Made by a program: the position numbers and the translations under genes. Positions 21,101-31,879 of a stretch of 64,000 nt of DNA are shown here, in pieces. The DNA comes from Diplonema papillatum (taxonomy: Eukaryota; Euglenozoa; Diplonemea; Diplonemida; Diplonemidae), in NCBI GenBank assembly GCA_030068145.1, contig JAPJBO010000315.1, positions 170,128-234,127 on the forward strand, read 5' to 3'. The notes beneath the pieces were generated by a model that ran no database searches, had not been told where the DNA came from, and saw only the letters and a list, made by a program, of their open reading frames with translations. Positions within the stretch are counted from its first letter, which is position 1. Each line of letters opens with the position of its first letter.

Positions 21101-22012
21101 CGCAGGTGCCGTTTGCATCATATACCGGCGTGTCGTGCGGGGATCGGAATGGCGGAGCAACTCGACGAGCTCCTGCCTCGTGGCTCCATCCCTCTCTAGT
21201 ACCTGGGTGGCGCCACGACGGAAACTGTGCAAGACGGCTCCTGGCGGCAAGGCAGCTCGGATCCTCTGAAGGGCGACATCGTACTCTTGTTTCGTCTGAG
21301 CAAATACGGGTCCCGACCGGGTCGCTCGGACGAGTCGAACCAGCCGTGCAGTGAGAAGCCCGGGCGGCATGTACTCCGGAGCATTGTAGGACTTTGCCTG
21401 TTTCTCCTTCATGTACAGTTGCAGCCCGACCATCTGCGGGGAGGCACCCCGGTTGTGGATCTCCTCCACATCTTCGCACGTCAGCACGCGGAGATCGGGA
21501 ACTCGAGCCCGAGTCAACCATACCGTCGCTACCATCGCGGCCTCGCGTGCATGGCCTTTCTGCTCCAGCCTTTCGACTGTCGCTCTCGCCTGAGCCGTAT
21601 CGAGCGGCGTCGCCTGATGGGGTCGAACCATCACCGAAAGCCGCTTCAAGGCCTGCGCCGTCTGCTGGACACGTCTCGTCCTCACCCCGCGTATGCCGTG
21701 GTCCACCAATACCTTCATGAGCCGCGAGAGGTAATTTCGCACGGTCAACGGCTGGGCCGGTCCCAAACGACTCCAAGCAAACCGAACGAGAGACAAATCG
21801 ACGGGGGCGCGCCTCTCTTGCGTCTCCAGGAAACGAGAGAACTGGGCCAGCAGCCGGTCGGCCTCGCCGACATTTCTCGGACCCGTTGCGAACAGATGTG
21901 CGTGTTCGGGCGGGATGCTGCTGGCAATGGCGCGAGCCAGTGCGTGTCCGTCGCGAATCAAGAACAGCTCGTGTTCTAGTCTCTCGCGGGCGCTCTGGTT
22001 TCGCAGAAGCAT
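21059..22012 (-). CDS. Tyrosine recombinase of YR retrotransposon II (317 aa)
   Basis: The ATG at 22012 (MLLRNQSARERLEHELFL) lies 5 nt after the gag stop, in the string TGAGCAGCATG, which would suit termination-reinitiation. Catalytic residues: Arg in LTRARVPDLRVL, the HxxR box in LHSFRRGATQ, His in LLRHSDPRTTRRYM and Tyr in the same string. The length fits the compact DIRS-type recombinase. The gene precedes RT, as in element I. The product would integrate circular cDNA by site-specific strand exchange. Confidence 0.88.
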   Translation of the reverse strand: MLLRNQSARERLEHELFLIRDGHALARAIASSIPPEHAHLFATGPRNVGEADRLLAQFSRFLETQERRAPVDLSLVRFAWSRLGPAQPLTVRNYLSRLMKVLVDHGIRGVRTRRVQQTAQALKRLSVMVRPHQATPLDTAQARATVERLEQKGHAREAAMVATVWLTRARVPDLRVLTCEDVEEIHNRGASPQMVGLQLYMKEKQAKSYNAPEYMPPGLLTARLVRLVRATRSGPVFAQTKQEYDVALQRIRAALPPGAVLHSFRRGATQVLERDGATRQELVELLRHSDPRTTRRYMMQTAPADIGRRPAQLSALQ

Positions 22013-22017
22013 GCTGC

Positions 22018-23277
22018 TCACTTCTGCCGGGCGAACGACTTCTTGCCCTCGCTCCCAGATCTGCTGCCCTCTGAACGGGGGCGAAATCCGGACTGCTTCG
22101 GCCGACGTTCTCGGCCTCCGCCTCCCCGAGACCGACGGCGATACGCATGTGTCCTGGGCGCGGCTGCCTCGTTGATAGCTGCCGCCGCCGCGACCTCTGC
22201 TGCCTGCTTCGCCCGCTTCATGCGCTGTGGCACCACTTCGGGGTCCTCGAGGGCGCCGGCGAACGCATCCGCGGCCTGGTACCCCAGTTTCTCGCGGACC
22301 CTCCAAAACTCCAACTGCTCGGCGATCCTGCTCAACACGGCACCGTCGTCTTCTCCTGACAGGACCATCCTGACGATGTCCGTCAGTTGCCGGTAAGCCG
22401 CTGCCGCAGCGACCTGTAGGGGGGCTCGATTCCCTAGCTCTGTGAGCAAGAGCTGGGAAAAACCCGGCTCGTCGTCCGCAAAAACCGGCCACGACGCGCC
22501 ATCGTGTAAAACAGCTCTGACGGAGCCCGAGTCGAGACGTCTCTTGTCGTTCCTGTCTTCCGGAACATAGGCCTTTGATGGGGGAACGGCGGGCTCTGGC
22601 GCGGCGACTAGCTTCCAAAAACGCTTCAGCTGATGATGCGGGACAGGCTGAAACGTGCTCTGGCCCAAAACGACGAGGGTGACACCCTCCAGTCCGATGT
22701 CGGTTATCACGGCCGTGACCGTACCATCCGTCATCTTTGCTCCAAGCTCCAACCCTTCCATCAGCGTCGGGGCGGGAAACTCCTCCGCCTGCTGTTGAGG
22801 CTCGGTGGACTCGCTTGCCTTGTTCTCCAATGCACCCACCCGGTTCGCAATGCCCGACAACACGCTCAACACCTCTTCCAGCTTCGCTTCGACGGAGCCG
22901 GAGAGGCTAGGGGCCGGCACGACCGGTGTGGCGGGGGCCGTCTGAGACGTCACATTCTTCTTTATCGCCGCCGTCGTGGACGCCGCGTCCTTTTCCATGC
23001 AGGTCGTGACGACTCCCAAAATTGCGGTCGCCGACATCTTCCCGAGTTCAGCGTACGGGACAGCTAAGAGGTCGACGATCACCCCTTTCGCCTGCTCGAC
23101 GGTGTGATGAGAAAACCCACCAAACCAGTCGCGGCAGTTCTTCTCCATCTCGGCGGTGCTGAAATTCCGTCGTGCAGTGCCAGGAGCTGAGCCGAAAACG
23201 GCGGTCCATCTCTGAACTAGCGGTGCAGGAAAATTGAAGTCTGCGCGTTCTCGTGCCGGGAGGGGCGAGCCTTGCAT
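22018..23277 (-). CDS. Gag-like protein of YR retrotransposon II (419 aa)
   Basis: The ATG at 23277 (MQGSPLPARERADFNFP) is 12 bp inside half repeat A1. A coiled-coil stretch (VEAKLEEVLSVLSGIANRVG) lies near the middle and a Gly/Arg/Lys-rich tail (YRRRSRGGGGRERRPKQSG) could bind RNA. The helical block QLTDIVRMVLSGEDDGAVLS corresponds in position to a similar block in element I gag. No zinc knuckle is seen. Assigned as gag from position, size and layout rather than a family signature. Confidence 0.65.
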   Translation of the reverse strand: MQGSPLPARERADFNFPAPLVQRWTAVFGSAPGTARRNFSTAEMEKNCRDWFGGFSHHTVEQAKGVIVDLLAVPYAELGKMSATAILGVVTTCMEKDAASTTAAIKKNVTSQTAPATPVVPAPSLSGSVEAKLEEVLSVLSGIANRVGALENKASESTEPQQQAEEFPAPTLMEGLELGAKMTDGTVTAVITDIGLEGVTLVVLGQSTFQPVPHHQLKRFWKLVAAPEPAVPPSKAYVPEDRNDKRRLDSGSVRAVLHDGASWPVFADDEPGFSQLLLTELGNRAPLQVAAAAAYRQLTDIVRMVLSGEDDGAVLSRIAEQLEFWRVREKLGYQAADAFAGALEDPEVVPQRMKRAKQAAEVAAAAAINEAAAPRTHAYRRRSRGGGGRERRPKQSGFRPRSEGSRSGSEGKKSFARQK

Positions 23278-23288
23278 TATTCTCGGGG

Positions 23289-23800
<512 letters not shown>

Positions 23801-24193
23801 ACGGACCCTTTTCAACCTGTGCGAGAGGTGTCCACGCCTCCTTCAGTTTCAAGTAAACGCGATGCTCCCGCAGGTTGCGATACGGGGTTCGTGTTCAACT
23901 GGGGGTGGTGCCTTGAACAGCACCTCGCGATCCCTTCGTTGTGGTGCTGTTACAACCAGCAACAGGTCTCCGCTGGCAGGCGCTTCGCCCGTGGGCCAAG
24001 GTGGCACACGTCAAAGAGCGCACCCCGCCTCAATTCCGGCGTGTCTGCCAATGCCACGGTGATGCGGGGCAAGAAGCCCGAGGGGCTGCCAACCCTGTTA
24101 TGGTGCATGATCACAAGTGCAGGAGAAGGGGTGGGAGTGAGAAAATCGTAGTTTCAGATTTTGGGCAGAATACTGCCTGGTGAAGGTCTGCCC

Positions 24194-24402
24194 TCACACA
24201 AAGCACATGTTGGGAGCTTCCAGGTCGTCATCGTCGGCGTCGTTGTCGCCGGCGGAAAAAGTGTCACCACCATGCATCCGCAGAAACAGTCTGCGGATCC
24301 ATGGTGGCGCAGCGCTTCTTCTCCGTGGCGTTTCCACGTCACCGCTCAGCGGTGTGGCCAGCACCGCCGCAACGTGGGTCGACAGCGCGGGAAACTTCTC
24401 TG
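24194..24402 (-). CDS. Terminal exon with acidic C-terminus, gene unknown
   Basis: On the minus strand this reads EKFPALSTHVAAVLATPLSG, then WIRRLFLRMHGGDTFSAG, then DNDADDDDLEAPNMCFV and stop (24196-24194). Codon composition resembles the neighbouring true exons and the acidic end is protein-like. It has no long ATG-initiated frame, so a simple ORF scan misses it. Possible acceptors (CAG at 24403-24405 or 24400-24402) need one upstream base, which does not match exon 1 of the PDZ gene. No family is recognised. Confidence 0.4.
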
Positions 24403-24879
24403 CTGCCTTTCCCCCCCAACACGTGTTTCTCCACCAAAATGGGGGTTTTCATTGGCGGGTATCTGCCCCAGATTTCTGTGGGTGAGCCCCGCACCTAGTG
24501 GGTCGGAAAAGGCACAATAAATTGACCCTGCATGGTACGGAGGGCGAGCAAAGGGCGAGTACAAACGAGTCTGCGGCGAGTCGCGACTCGCCCGCCACCT
24601 GTGCCAAGGGGGGAAATCTTAGGTTAACCACTTAAGGACGAACTACCGCTATAGGGGTAGTTAATTCAAAAAAGTTCGCGGGTGTCAAGTTCGCGGGTGA
24701 GAGGCCAAAGAATGGTCGAAAGTGGTCGCCGTTTGCTTTATTGGAAAGATCTGACACAAATCTTTGAAATGCGTCCTTCGTCGGGCAGAAATCCTGCTCC
24801 GAGCTCTCAACGGATACCTGAGGTTTGCTATGGAGCCCGCCCTTTTCCCAAATTAGCTCTCCCCCCCCTCCGTCCTTGA

Positions 24880-25020
24880 GTGGTTAAGCAAAGCACTGCC
24901 TCTCATGCATGCTTGATGCTAGCATTAAGTATTCTTCGAGGAAGATGTTGTCTGGAGATAAGGGATGCAAAAATGGAAATGGGAAAAAGGGGAGTGTACG
25001 ACTCCCAAAGATGGGGGAAG
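24880..25020 (+). repeat. Family J repeat near the donor of PDZ gene intron 1
   Basis: Contains 'gcaaagcactgcctctcatgcatg', abbreviated by position: 'agcactgcctctcatgc' at 24893-24909, then 'attcttcgaggaaga'. It is continuous with a 'gagataaggga' stretch similar to 5030-5060. It lies within about 30 bp of the donor at 25051. Confidence 0.6.
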
Positions 25021-25051
25021 GGGGCCCGGGAGGGTGGGAACTTCCGCATAC

Positions 25052-25881
25052 ATATCGGGCGGGAGACGGCCGAAATGGCGGTCGCGAGAGATGATGTAGC
25101 CTGCGCCCAGCTTGAAGTCGCCAGCGTTGTCGGTGATGCGCCAGTAGCCGTTCGGCGTCGAGTACAGCCAGCGCGGCTTGTCCACCGAGGCCACGCGCTC
25201 CCACGCGGGCCACCCGTTGGCATCCTGCCCCGGCCGGTACACATACTTCCCCGAGCAGTGCTGCCATTTGTTGGGAGACGTCACCACGATCTCAGCCGCC
25301 TCATTAGCAGCCGCAACCCATTGCATCGGCTCCTGAGACGAGGAACCTGCTTGGCTGAGTGTTTTGGGTGCGGTGGACGGATCGGGGAGGGGTATGGACA
25401 TCCCGAGTGTTATGTTCTTGTCTTTGTCGGCTAGCAGGATGATGTCTTGCGACGAGGTGATGTTCGCCCCGTTGACGCTCACCGCCCGCAGGCCGATGAA
25501 CTGCTCCGCGTTCGCCCGTTTGCCTGCAGTTCCGTCGACGACGCTCGTCAAGACGCAATCCTCCGAAAAAGAGAGGCCCACCTGCTCTGTGACACTCTTC
25601 CTCTCGATGACAAGGGGAAGCTCTTTCGGGACGAAGCGGAGGGTTAGGTTCGTTTCGCCCAGCGACTTCGCCCGGACTTCTGCCGCTGAACCGACGAAGT
25701 AGCCGTTTACGCACACCAGCCGCATTCCCAGGTACGCGTTGCACCCATGGCGAGACGCAGCACTTGGCTCGTCCACGGACGTGACGATAAGACTCTTCAT
25801 GTTCAACCCAAGTCGTTCAGACGGCTCCTTGTGGATCGTCACCTCCTGCATCGCGCTCCCCAGCTTCCCCAGCCGCGCCAT
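25052..25881 (-). CDS. Exon 1 of the three-exon PDZ/coiled-coil gene (start of a 761-aa protein)
   Basis: The ATG at 25881 (MARLGKLGSAMQEV) is chosen over one 27 bp upstream because it begins the conserved part. Residues 22-84 are a PDZ-like domain (LGLNMKSLIVTSVDEPSAAS, LGMRLVCVNGYFV). Residues 100-163 are a second one (VGLSFSEDCVLTSVVDGTAG, LRAVSVNGANI). Residues 207-276 are the NG(W/Y)P-type module (GKYVYRPG, NGWPAWERV, RWLYSTPNGYWRI) also seen in the gene at 5214-6920. The donor CCCGATAT|GTATGC leaves phase 2, matched by exon 2. Exons 1-3 total 2286 bases (762 codons with the stop). The product is likely a multi-PDZ scaffold; partners are unknown. Confidence 0.75.
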
Positions 25882-25919
25882 GGCGTGCGTGCTATGCGTG
25901 GGTCCCATTTGTTAGCCCG

Positions 25920-26110
25920 TCCCTTCTCCCCTAGCTCGCAGCCCCACGCCCCCCCCCCCCCCTTTCCCCCCTGCCCCCCGCAAGGTGAGAGGGGCTGTTT
26001 TTTTTTTTTCGGTGTGCCTTTTGGTCGAGGGGTGTGGGGGGGGGGGGGGGGGGGGCGGCTTTCCTCTTTTTCCTGCGTTCTGCCCTTCTTCTTTTTTTTG
26101 AAACGCAATG
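25920..26110. other. Homopolymer-rich upstream region of the PDZ gene
   Basis: Contains long C, T and G runs (25949-25961, 25999-26009, 26036-26055). It lies upstream of the exon 1 ATG and may hold the 5' leader or promoter. No TATA-like motif was assigned. Confidence 0.35.
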
Positions 26111-26189
26111 TGTTTAAACTTTTCGATGGTTTCGCTTACCAGTTTCGGTACCAGGGAAAGCCTGCTGCACAGGAGCCAAGCTTCACGTG

Positions 26190-26440
26190 TTCGGCGGTAC
26201 TGCAGAGCCACGGGACCACGGGTCAAGTGGGTACCGATTTCCCAAACTAAAGCATCAAGGCGTGGCGCACCTTGGGGCTTGGCGCTCGCGCTGAACACAA
26301 GCTCGTCGAGACGGTCAGCCACAGGGCAGAAGGGCAGAGCGGACGGGGTTGTGGCACATCTGTGCTGCCTTCGTCTCAAGCTTGGCAAGCTGTGGTTGAC
26401 CGTCACGTTCCTGAACCCGGTGCGGCCTTTCCTCTTTTTC
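26190..26440 (+). repeat. Dispersed repeat family G, copy 1
   Basis: Matches 33645-33870 in the same orientation ('cacgtgttcggcggtactgc', 'aaagcatcaaggcgtggcgc', 'cttggggcttggcgct', 'gaccgtcacgttcctg'). Both strands stay open in both copies, which explains similar paired ORFs; coding is not supported. Confidence 0.7.
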
Positions 26441-27394
26441 TTCTTCTGCATGGCTTCCATAGTTGGGGAGAGTTCTCACCGCGCAGCTTCTGTCTGGCCC
26501 TTTGGCAGAGCCCATCTCATGATAACGCGGGTTTTGCACACGGAAGTACCCAGTACTGCTCCGGTACCGTTCCCATTCAAACAGTCAAAACTCCAACCCG
26601 CCGCTAGGTAGTAACGTTACAGTACTCTCGCTAAGATCGGTCCACGGTCTTACCACCTGCACGGTAAACTCAGGCCTCACAAGCTAGCACCGATAATCCG
26701 GCAAAACGAGCGTGTGCAAAGTCACGTTTCCGGTGGAAAAATGAGAAGTACGTGGCAAACGTTCAGCGACAGCGTGCGTGTTGGTTCCGCCTCACCGTTC
26801 CCTTTCCGTCGACTCTTGCCCTGTGCACACAGACACCGCAACCGTCGGCGAAAACACTCAAATCTCAAGGTGCCCGCTCGACTTGCTACGGTTGTCTTCT
26901 TGCAATCCGAAGAAGACTCTAGAGCACTCGTGTTGCAGCACCAATGGTTGATAGTACCCAAGAGAAACGAGTGCGGGGAAAGCTGCGAGCCGAGGGCCGC
27001 AGGTCGCATTGAAGTGCGCGGGAGGGCAAGAAGTTTAGAAAAAGCGGGGGTGCCCTACTTGAGTTTTCAAAACGGCCAGATGGATGCCCGTTCGGCTAAA
27101 CGAATTTGGCTGGGGGAGGAGCAACTCTGGCCGTCGGGCGGCAAAGAGAAGGGTTTTGGTCTATTCTACACGTTTCGACTGCTCCGGGCAAAGACCCGCC
27201 AAGGGGGGACGCATCGGTGGTGGTGTTGGAAACTAAGTTTGGCTGACCTGAAAATACACTCGTTTTCGCGCGCAAGCCTGAGGCCTGAGAACAGGTGCTC
27301 GTGCGGTCGAGAATGCCATGCGGCGCATTTTCGAAAATGACACACTCGGGCCAAGACCGCACGGGTTTAGGCCCGAAGAATAGTTGAAGCGCAG

Positions 27395-27520
27395 CTTCGA
27401 GGGACTGCCTTGTGCTCATTTCGGATGAGGCTAGAGGGGGAGAAAACAATACAACTACAAAGGGGGTCTTTTTTGTTGAACGCTTACGCCCGCCACTAAA
27501 CCCAGATTTACCTCAGGCTT
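27395..27520 (+). repeat. Solo repeat family F
   Basis: Shares 'gagggactgccttgtgc', 'gggggagaaaacaatacaac' and 'gaacgcttacgcccgccac' with 8640-8760 and 36375-36470. Confidence 0.7.
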
Positions 27521-28525
27521 ACATTTTTGAAACACATTGCAATGTCTCCAAACAGATTGGAATTTCCGACTCCAGCAATCGTGGTCAGCACAAACTCAAG
27601 AGGTCTGGTCAACTATTCCCTGCAGAAGAGCACTACTTTCAAAGGAAGAACTTCTTCCCACCGGTCCACCCCATCATGCTATCCACCATCGCTGCCCGCC
27701 TTCCCGTTCGAAGGACCCCCCAAAGAAGGGGTTGCTGGAGCTCAGTGGTGCGCTTCCACGGACCACCAGAACTGGTTCGACTGGTGTGGCCCGAAGGTCA
27801 CGGCAAGGGACCGAAAATTGACCCGATGCATTCCCCCGCTATACTCAGAAACCCCCCCGGAGCAACGAAGACGAAAACAAAAAGGGGTTTCTTGGGAGAA
27901 ACGCTGTACAATTCACACATTGATGGCTCGTGCTTGAAAGAAGTCATTGACAACCGCGGACGGACGAACTGTACAGCGTCCTGCGGCATAAGGAGACTGG
28001 AAGACCGCAGTCAGAAGGTCGAGTGAACACGGAACTTGCTAAATGAAAGTACTGCACGCGCCAGTTCTTGAAGCTACTTCCAACACAAGTACGTTACTAA
28101 CTGTCAGCCACCCTCGATGCAAACTGTCACGTCATGACAGAAGGAAGAAAGGGTGCTCGGCACATCAGACACAGGTCGACACTCAGGGGGAACTACCGCC
28201 GCTCACTCGCCAGTCTCACGACAGTCTGTCCCATGTAATTGCATTTTAGAACACAATGCAATGTCTCGAAAAAGAAAAAAAAACCGTACACCGCGAGAGT
28301 AGGAGAAAAGAAGAAGGGAAAACAAGAGTTTTTCGTTGGCCTGCGCGACCCTGAACCCAAATCGTGGACGTGGTTTCAGGTGGGAACTGATTTTGATCAG
28401 AGGGTCCTACTCGGGCGGGTGCAGTTTTCTACATTGCGCGTCGCTTCAGAAGAGAGAGAACAAAAAACGAAGAAGTGCGTAGTTTTGTTTTTTTTTCTTG
28501 AAGAATGGAAGAGAAAGCGCGCGCT

Positions 28526-29065
28526 CTAGTTCTTGTACCGCAACGAGAACTTGCCGCCCCGCAGGGGCGTTCTCGAGACTGTCGGCTTCTCCATGACGAC
28601 GTTCGATTCGGTGATGTACTTGACCCCGTCCTTTGCCGCCGCGACGTCGACCAAGTTGCGCCTCTCGGTCTTCGTGCCGACCATTCGGACGCCGATTTCG
28701 GTGTTTCGCTTGATCAGGTCAAGACTCCAAGACGCCAGCGTGTTGCCGATGCTCGCCACAATCCGCGATTCATCGGCATCCCGCCGGGTGCGTTCGAACC
28801 GAGCCTTCTTGAACGTCGCCCCGGCGCCGATGGCTCCCATCTTGTCCAGACTGAGGGCCAGCTTGATGGGTTTCGGTTTCCTCTCGCCCATGGGGACGTC
28901 GAACCCGTTCTTCGCGTTCCCGGCGTCGTCTTCGAAGTCAATCCGGAGCAGAAGAAGGAACTTATCCAGCGTGGCTAGAAGCCAGTCTCCCTTCTGCGTG
29001 ATGTCAAGGAAGCGGATGGGGTGCCCATCCCCTTTCAGCAGCGTCTTCGCGGTTTTCGGGTTCGC
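28526..29065 (-). CDS. VID27: VID27-like protein, exon 4 (C-terminal 179 aa)
   Basis: Acceptor 'ccccgcgcag' ends at 29066. The exon reads ANPKTAKTLLKGDGHPIRFL then DITQKGDWLLATLDKFLLLL, the most conserved part of the VID27 family, followed by GFDVPMGERKPKPIKLALSL and an ESRIVASIGNTLASWSLDLI block. The stop is at 28526. Family knowledge: yeast Vid27 is a cytosolic protein named for vacuolar import and degradation, with a WD40-like C-terminal domain; its biochemical role is poorly known. The four exons give 615 aa, shorter than the yeast protein. All junctions are phase 0 and keep the frame. Confidence 0.85.
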   Translation of the reverse strand, partial: ANPKTAKTLLKGDGHPIRFLDITQKGDWLLATLDKFLLLLRIDFEDDAGNAKNGFDVPMGERKPKPIKLALSLDKMGAIGAGATFKKARFERTRRDADESRIVASIGNTLASWSLDLIKRNTEIGVRMVGTKTERRNLVDVAAAKDGVKYITESNVVMEKPTVSRTPLRGGKFSLRYKN

Positions 29066-29737
29066 CTGCGCGGGGAGATTGTGCATGGAATTCGTTGGTC
29101 ACGAGTCGACACACTCTATCCTTTCCCTTTTCTCGCAGTCGGTTTGCGCTCTTTTGAAATGGGCTCAAATAGAAAAGTACCATGCCAAAGTGGACGGATC
29201 CTAGCTTTACCCACGATGGCTCTCGAGGTGGGAAACACATTCGCTTTATCTGGCGCAACCCCCCACTATGGTTGCAACACGAGAAGAAGTCCATTTGCCA
29301 AAGAAGACATCCATGACATGATACTCGACGAATGACAGAGTTGCAAGCGAGCTTCCTCCTGTGTATGAAGCCCATGATACTCGACGAATGACAGAGTTGC
29401 AAGCGAGCTTCCTCCTGTGTATGAAGCCCATGATACTCGACGAATGACAGAGTTGCAAGCGAGCTTCCTCCTGTGTATGAAGCCCATGATACTCGACGAA
29501 TGACAGAGTTGCAAGCGAGCTTCCTCCTGTGTATGAAGCCCATGATACTCGACGAATGACAGAGTTGCAAGCGAGCTTCCTCCTGTGTATGAAGCCCATG
29601 ATACTCGACGAATGACAGAGTTGCAAGCGAGCTTCCTCCTGTGTATGAAGCCCATGATACTCGACGAATGACAGAGTTGCAAGCGAGCTACCTCCTGTGT
29701 ATGAAGCGATGGGAGAACAGAACAGGAAAACGCATAC
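29066..29737 (-). other. VID27 intron 3, mostly minisatellite
   Basis: 672 bp. Begins GTATGCG at 29737 and ends CGCGCAG at 29066. Seven 56-bp repeats take up 29317-29708. Confidence 0.75.
29317..29708 (+). repeat. 56-bp minisatellite, seven copies
   Basis: Unit 'catgatactcgacgaatgac' followed by 'agagttgcaagcgagcttcc' and 'tcctgtgtatgaagcc'. The period is 56 bp (successive starts 29317, 29373 and so on). Copies are nearly identical; the last has 'gctacc' for 'gcttcc'. The array ends 29 bp from the intron 3 donor. Confidence 0.95.
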
Positions 29738-29881
29738 CTTTCCGTTGGACTTCTGCGTGCCCGGTGTGCCACTGTACAGCCGGATTTCGCCGCTGTAGTT
29801 GCCGACGGCTAACTTCCCGGTCGGGGACGTGGCGTGGCATGACAGGTACTTCGCAGAAGAGTTGAGGGTCAGACTCCAATC
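29738..29881 (-). CDS. VID27: VID27-like protein, exon 3 (48 aa)
   Basis: Acceptor 'aaacgcgcag', then DWSLTLNSSAKYLSCHATSP, TGKLAVGNYSGEIRLYSGTP and GTQKSNGK, then donor AAAG|GTATGC. The LAVGNYSGEIRLY string is the typical VID27/WD-like blade that precedes the GHPIRFLDIT block. 144 bp, phase 0 at both ends. Confidence 0.8.
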
Positions 29882-30212
29882 CTGCGCGTTTGAGATCAAA
29901 GGTACCCAGCGCGATTGAAGGCAACCCTCGGACGGTATGGAGAAAGGGGTACTCTCATTCTTCGTAGCAGTAGGGTATGAACCCTTGAGGGACAGGCCCC
30001 CTTATTCTTTTTCGAACCGCCGTGTTGTGCGCACTATTTCGAAGTTAGAGCTCATCAGTGAGTCCTTTGGATGGGGGTATTCTGTCCTGTTCCGGTGCGA
30101 GAACAACCTTTTGGTTGCGGGAAAATCTTAGTTTAATGTTTAGGCAGGACACTGCTTCTCATGCATGGTTGATGCTAGATCACGTCTTCTTCGAAGAAGA
30201 GGGGTGACATAC
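29882..30212 (-). other. VID27 intron 2 with family J repeat at its donor
   Basis: 331 bp beginning GTATGTCACCCC and ending CGCGCAG. The family J repeat (30120-30205) begins within about 10 bp of the donor. Confidence 0.7.
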
Positions 30213-30788
30213 CAACACGGACTTGGTGATGCCGGTCGGCCCGGTGACGCCGCAGTTGTCGGCATTCTTTCGGAGGTCCATGGCGAAGACGTTATTGTCG
30301 ACCAGGCAAGTCACCAGCGATGGGTCGGTCTCGGCGCTGGTCGGAAGGACGTGGTCGATTTGGATGTCGAAGTTGTCGGCGGCCTTGTAGTGCGCCACGA
30401 CCTTCTCCGCGTTCAGGTCCGCAAGGTACACGCCGCCTTCCGCGGCCTCCGGGTCAAGGAGGAGAGCCTTGCCGTGTTCTTGCGGCATGCACACCAGCTC
30501 CGACGCGTGGAGGTGCTTCTTGTTCCACGTCAGGCCTTCAATATCAACCGTGTTGTTCGAGTCGAACCCCTCGTCCCCGTAGGCGCACACGCCGACCACG
30601 TTGCCATGGTCCGGCCTGTTCTTCAGCACGAAGAGGCGGTGGTCTTCAAGCGCGTCGGAGAACATCAAATTCGTATCCTTCGTCTTCCGCTGCAGCTTTC
30701 TCCGCATCGGCGTCTCGTCCAGCGGGGAGCCGCTGTCATCCTCGTACACGTCGCACTCCATTAATTCATCTTCGGTGTCGCCGGACGG
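30213..30788 (-). CDS. VID27: VID27-like protein, exon 2 (192 aa)
   Basis: Acceptor 'cattcaacag', then PSGDTEDELMECDVYEDDSG. The middle reads NLMFSDALEDHRLFVLKNRP, matching the start of the VID27 core domain, then MPQEHGKALLLDPEAAEGGV and KVVAHYKAADNFDIQIDHVL. It ends GPTGITKSVL at the donor TTG|GTATGT. 576 bp, phase 0 at both ends. Confidence 0.82.
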
Positions 30789-31289
30789 CTGTTGAATGTT
30801 AATGGAAGTTCTATTTTAGAGTAAGTTTGCTTCGAGGTCCGAGATTTCAATGAAATATTCAATTAGACGCGGCGGGCGTAGCATCACCACCACCCTCCCT
30901 ATCTCTAGCTGAGAGCGGAGAAGGCAGGTTTAAGAGTCAATCGTTTCGTCCATAGTAAGAGCTCGTCACTCGGCACGACGGCGGCTGATAACAAAGCTGA
31001 GGATGACGATGATGATGGCGACGGGAAGAGAGTAGTTCTGTAGACCGTACGACCCTGAACGTGTTTTCAAGTGGCCATCGATCTGATCAGGGGTCCTACT
31101 CGGGCGGTTCAGCTTCCTCGAACATTGCAAAAAAGGCGCTTCGTTTGTTTGGTGATCGTTTTCCCACCCTGTGTCATTTTCAGGTTAATAATTCTGATCA
31201 ACCACCAAAACACGCTGCCCACGTCTTTCTAGACAATAGACTGCAGGGCAACCCGCCAGATTGTTAGTACTAAAAAAAGAAATGCGCAC
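30789..31289 (-). other. VID27 intron 1 with family A repeat at its donor
   Basis: 501 bp. Begins GTGCGCATTTC at 31289, an unusual donor, and directly enters a family A repeat (31130-31285), whose end 'agtactaaaaaaagaaat' abuts the splice site. Also holds the 30953-31040 repeat shared with 12330-12410. Confidence 0.7.
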
Positions 31290-31877
31290 CGGCAAAACTG
31301 GATCTCCGTACCCGTACTCGGGTTCGGGCGACGCCGCGGGGGACCACAGGTCGGTCTCGTCGGGGGATCCGGCGCGGCCGTCTTCGTCGACGTCGTTGAC
31401 GTACGTGTCGAACGACGCGGTGTTGTATGCGGCGACGAAGTTGCGGAGGGCGAGGTCCTGCGCCTTGTCGCTTTCGCCGGCGACGATCGCGGAATAGTGC
31501 ACGAACCGGGCGCTGGCCTCCAAAGCGACCACGAACAGCACCGAGAACGTGCTGTCGTGGTACGTGAGGCTGAGCATGTCTCCGACGGGCGTGCGGATGA
31601 TCAGCTTTTCGTCCTCGATCGAGTGCATGTCGATGACGAACTGCGCGGGCGCCTTCTCCACCTGCGCCAGCGTCATCGTGCACTCCGGCACCATCTGCAC
31701 GTAAACGCTGTCCTGCTTGTGGTAAAGCGAGACGCGGCCGGTCCACTTGACTTCGTACATGCTGTCTTCCGCCGCCGGCTTCACCTCCCCGACGTCGTCC
31801 GCGCTCTGCGGCTCGACGGGCGCATCGCCCGACAACGACGAAAACAGCCCGCGGGCCACCTGCGTTACGTACTGCAT
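31290..31877 (-). CDS. VID27: VID27-like protein, exon 1 (N-terminal 196 aa)
   Basis: The ATG at 31877 (MQYVTQVARGLFSSLSG) opens the frame. An acidic linker is followed by YEVKWTGRVSLYHKQDSVYV and a beta-rich, PH-like N-terminal region (FVIDMHSIEDEKLIIRTPVG, SVLFVVALEASARFVHYSAI), as in the VID27 N-terminal domain. It ends YGYGDPVLP at donor CCG|GTGCGC. 588 bp, phase 0 at the end. Confidence 0.8.
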
Positions 31878-31879
31878 GC

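Noticed and set aside
26108..26611. Paired ORFs with similar proteins at 26.1-26.6 and 33.6-34.1 kb
   Set aside because: The similarity comes from repeat family G; both strands are open and indels break the similarity in protein terms.
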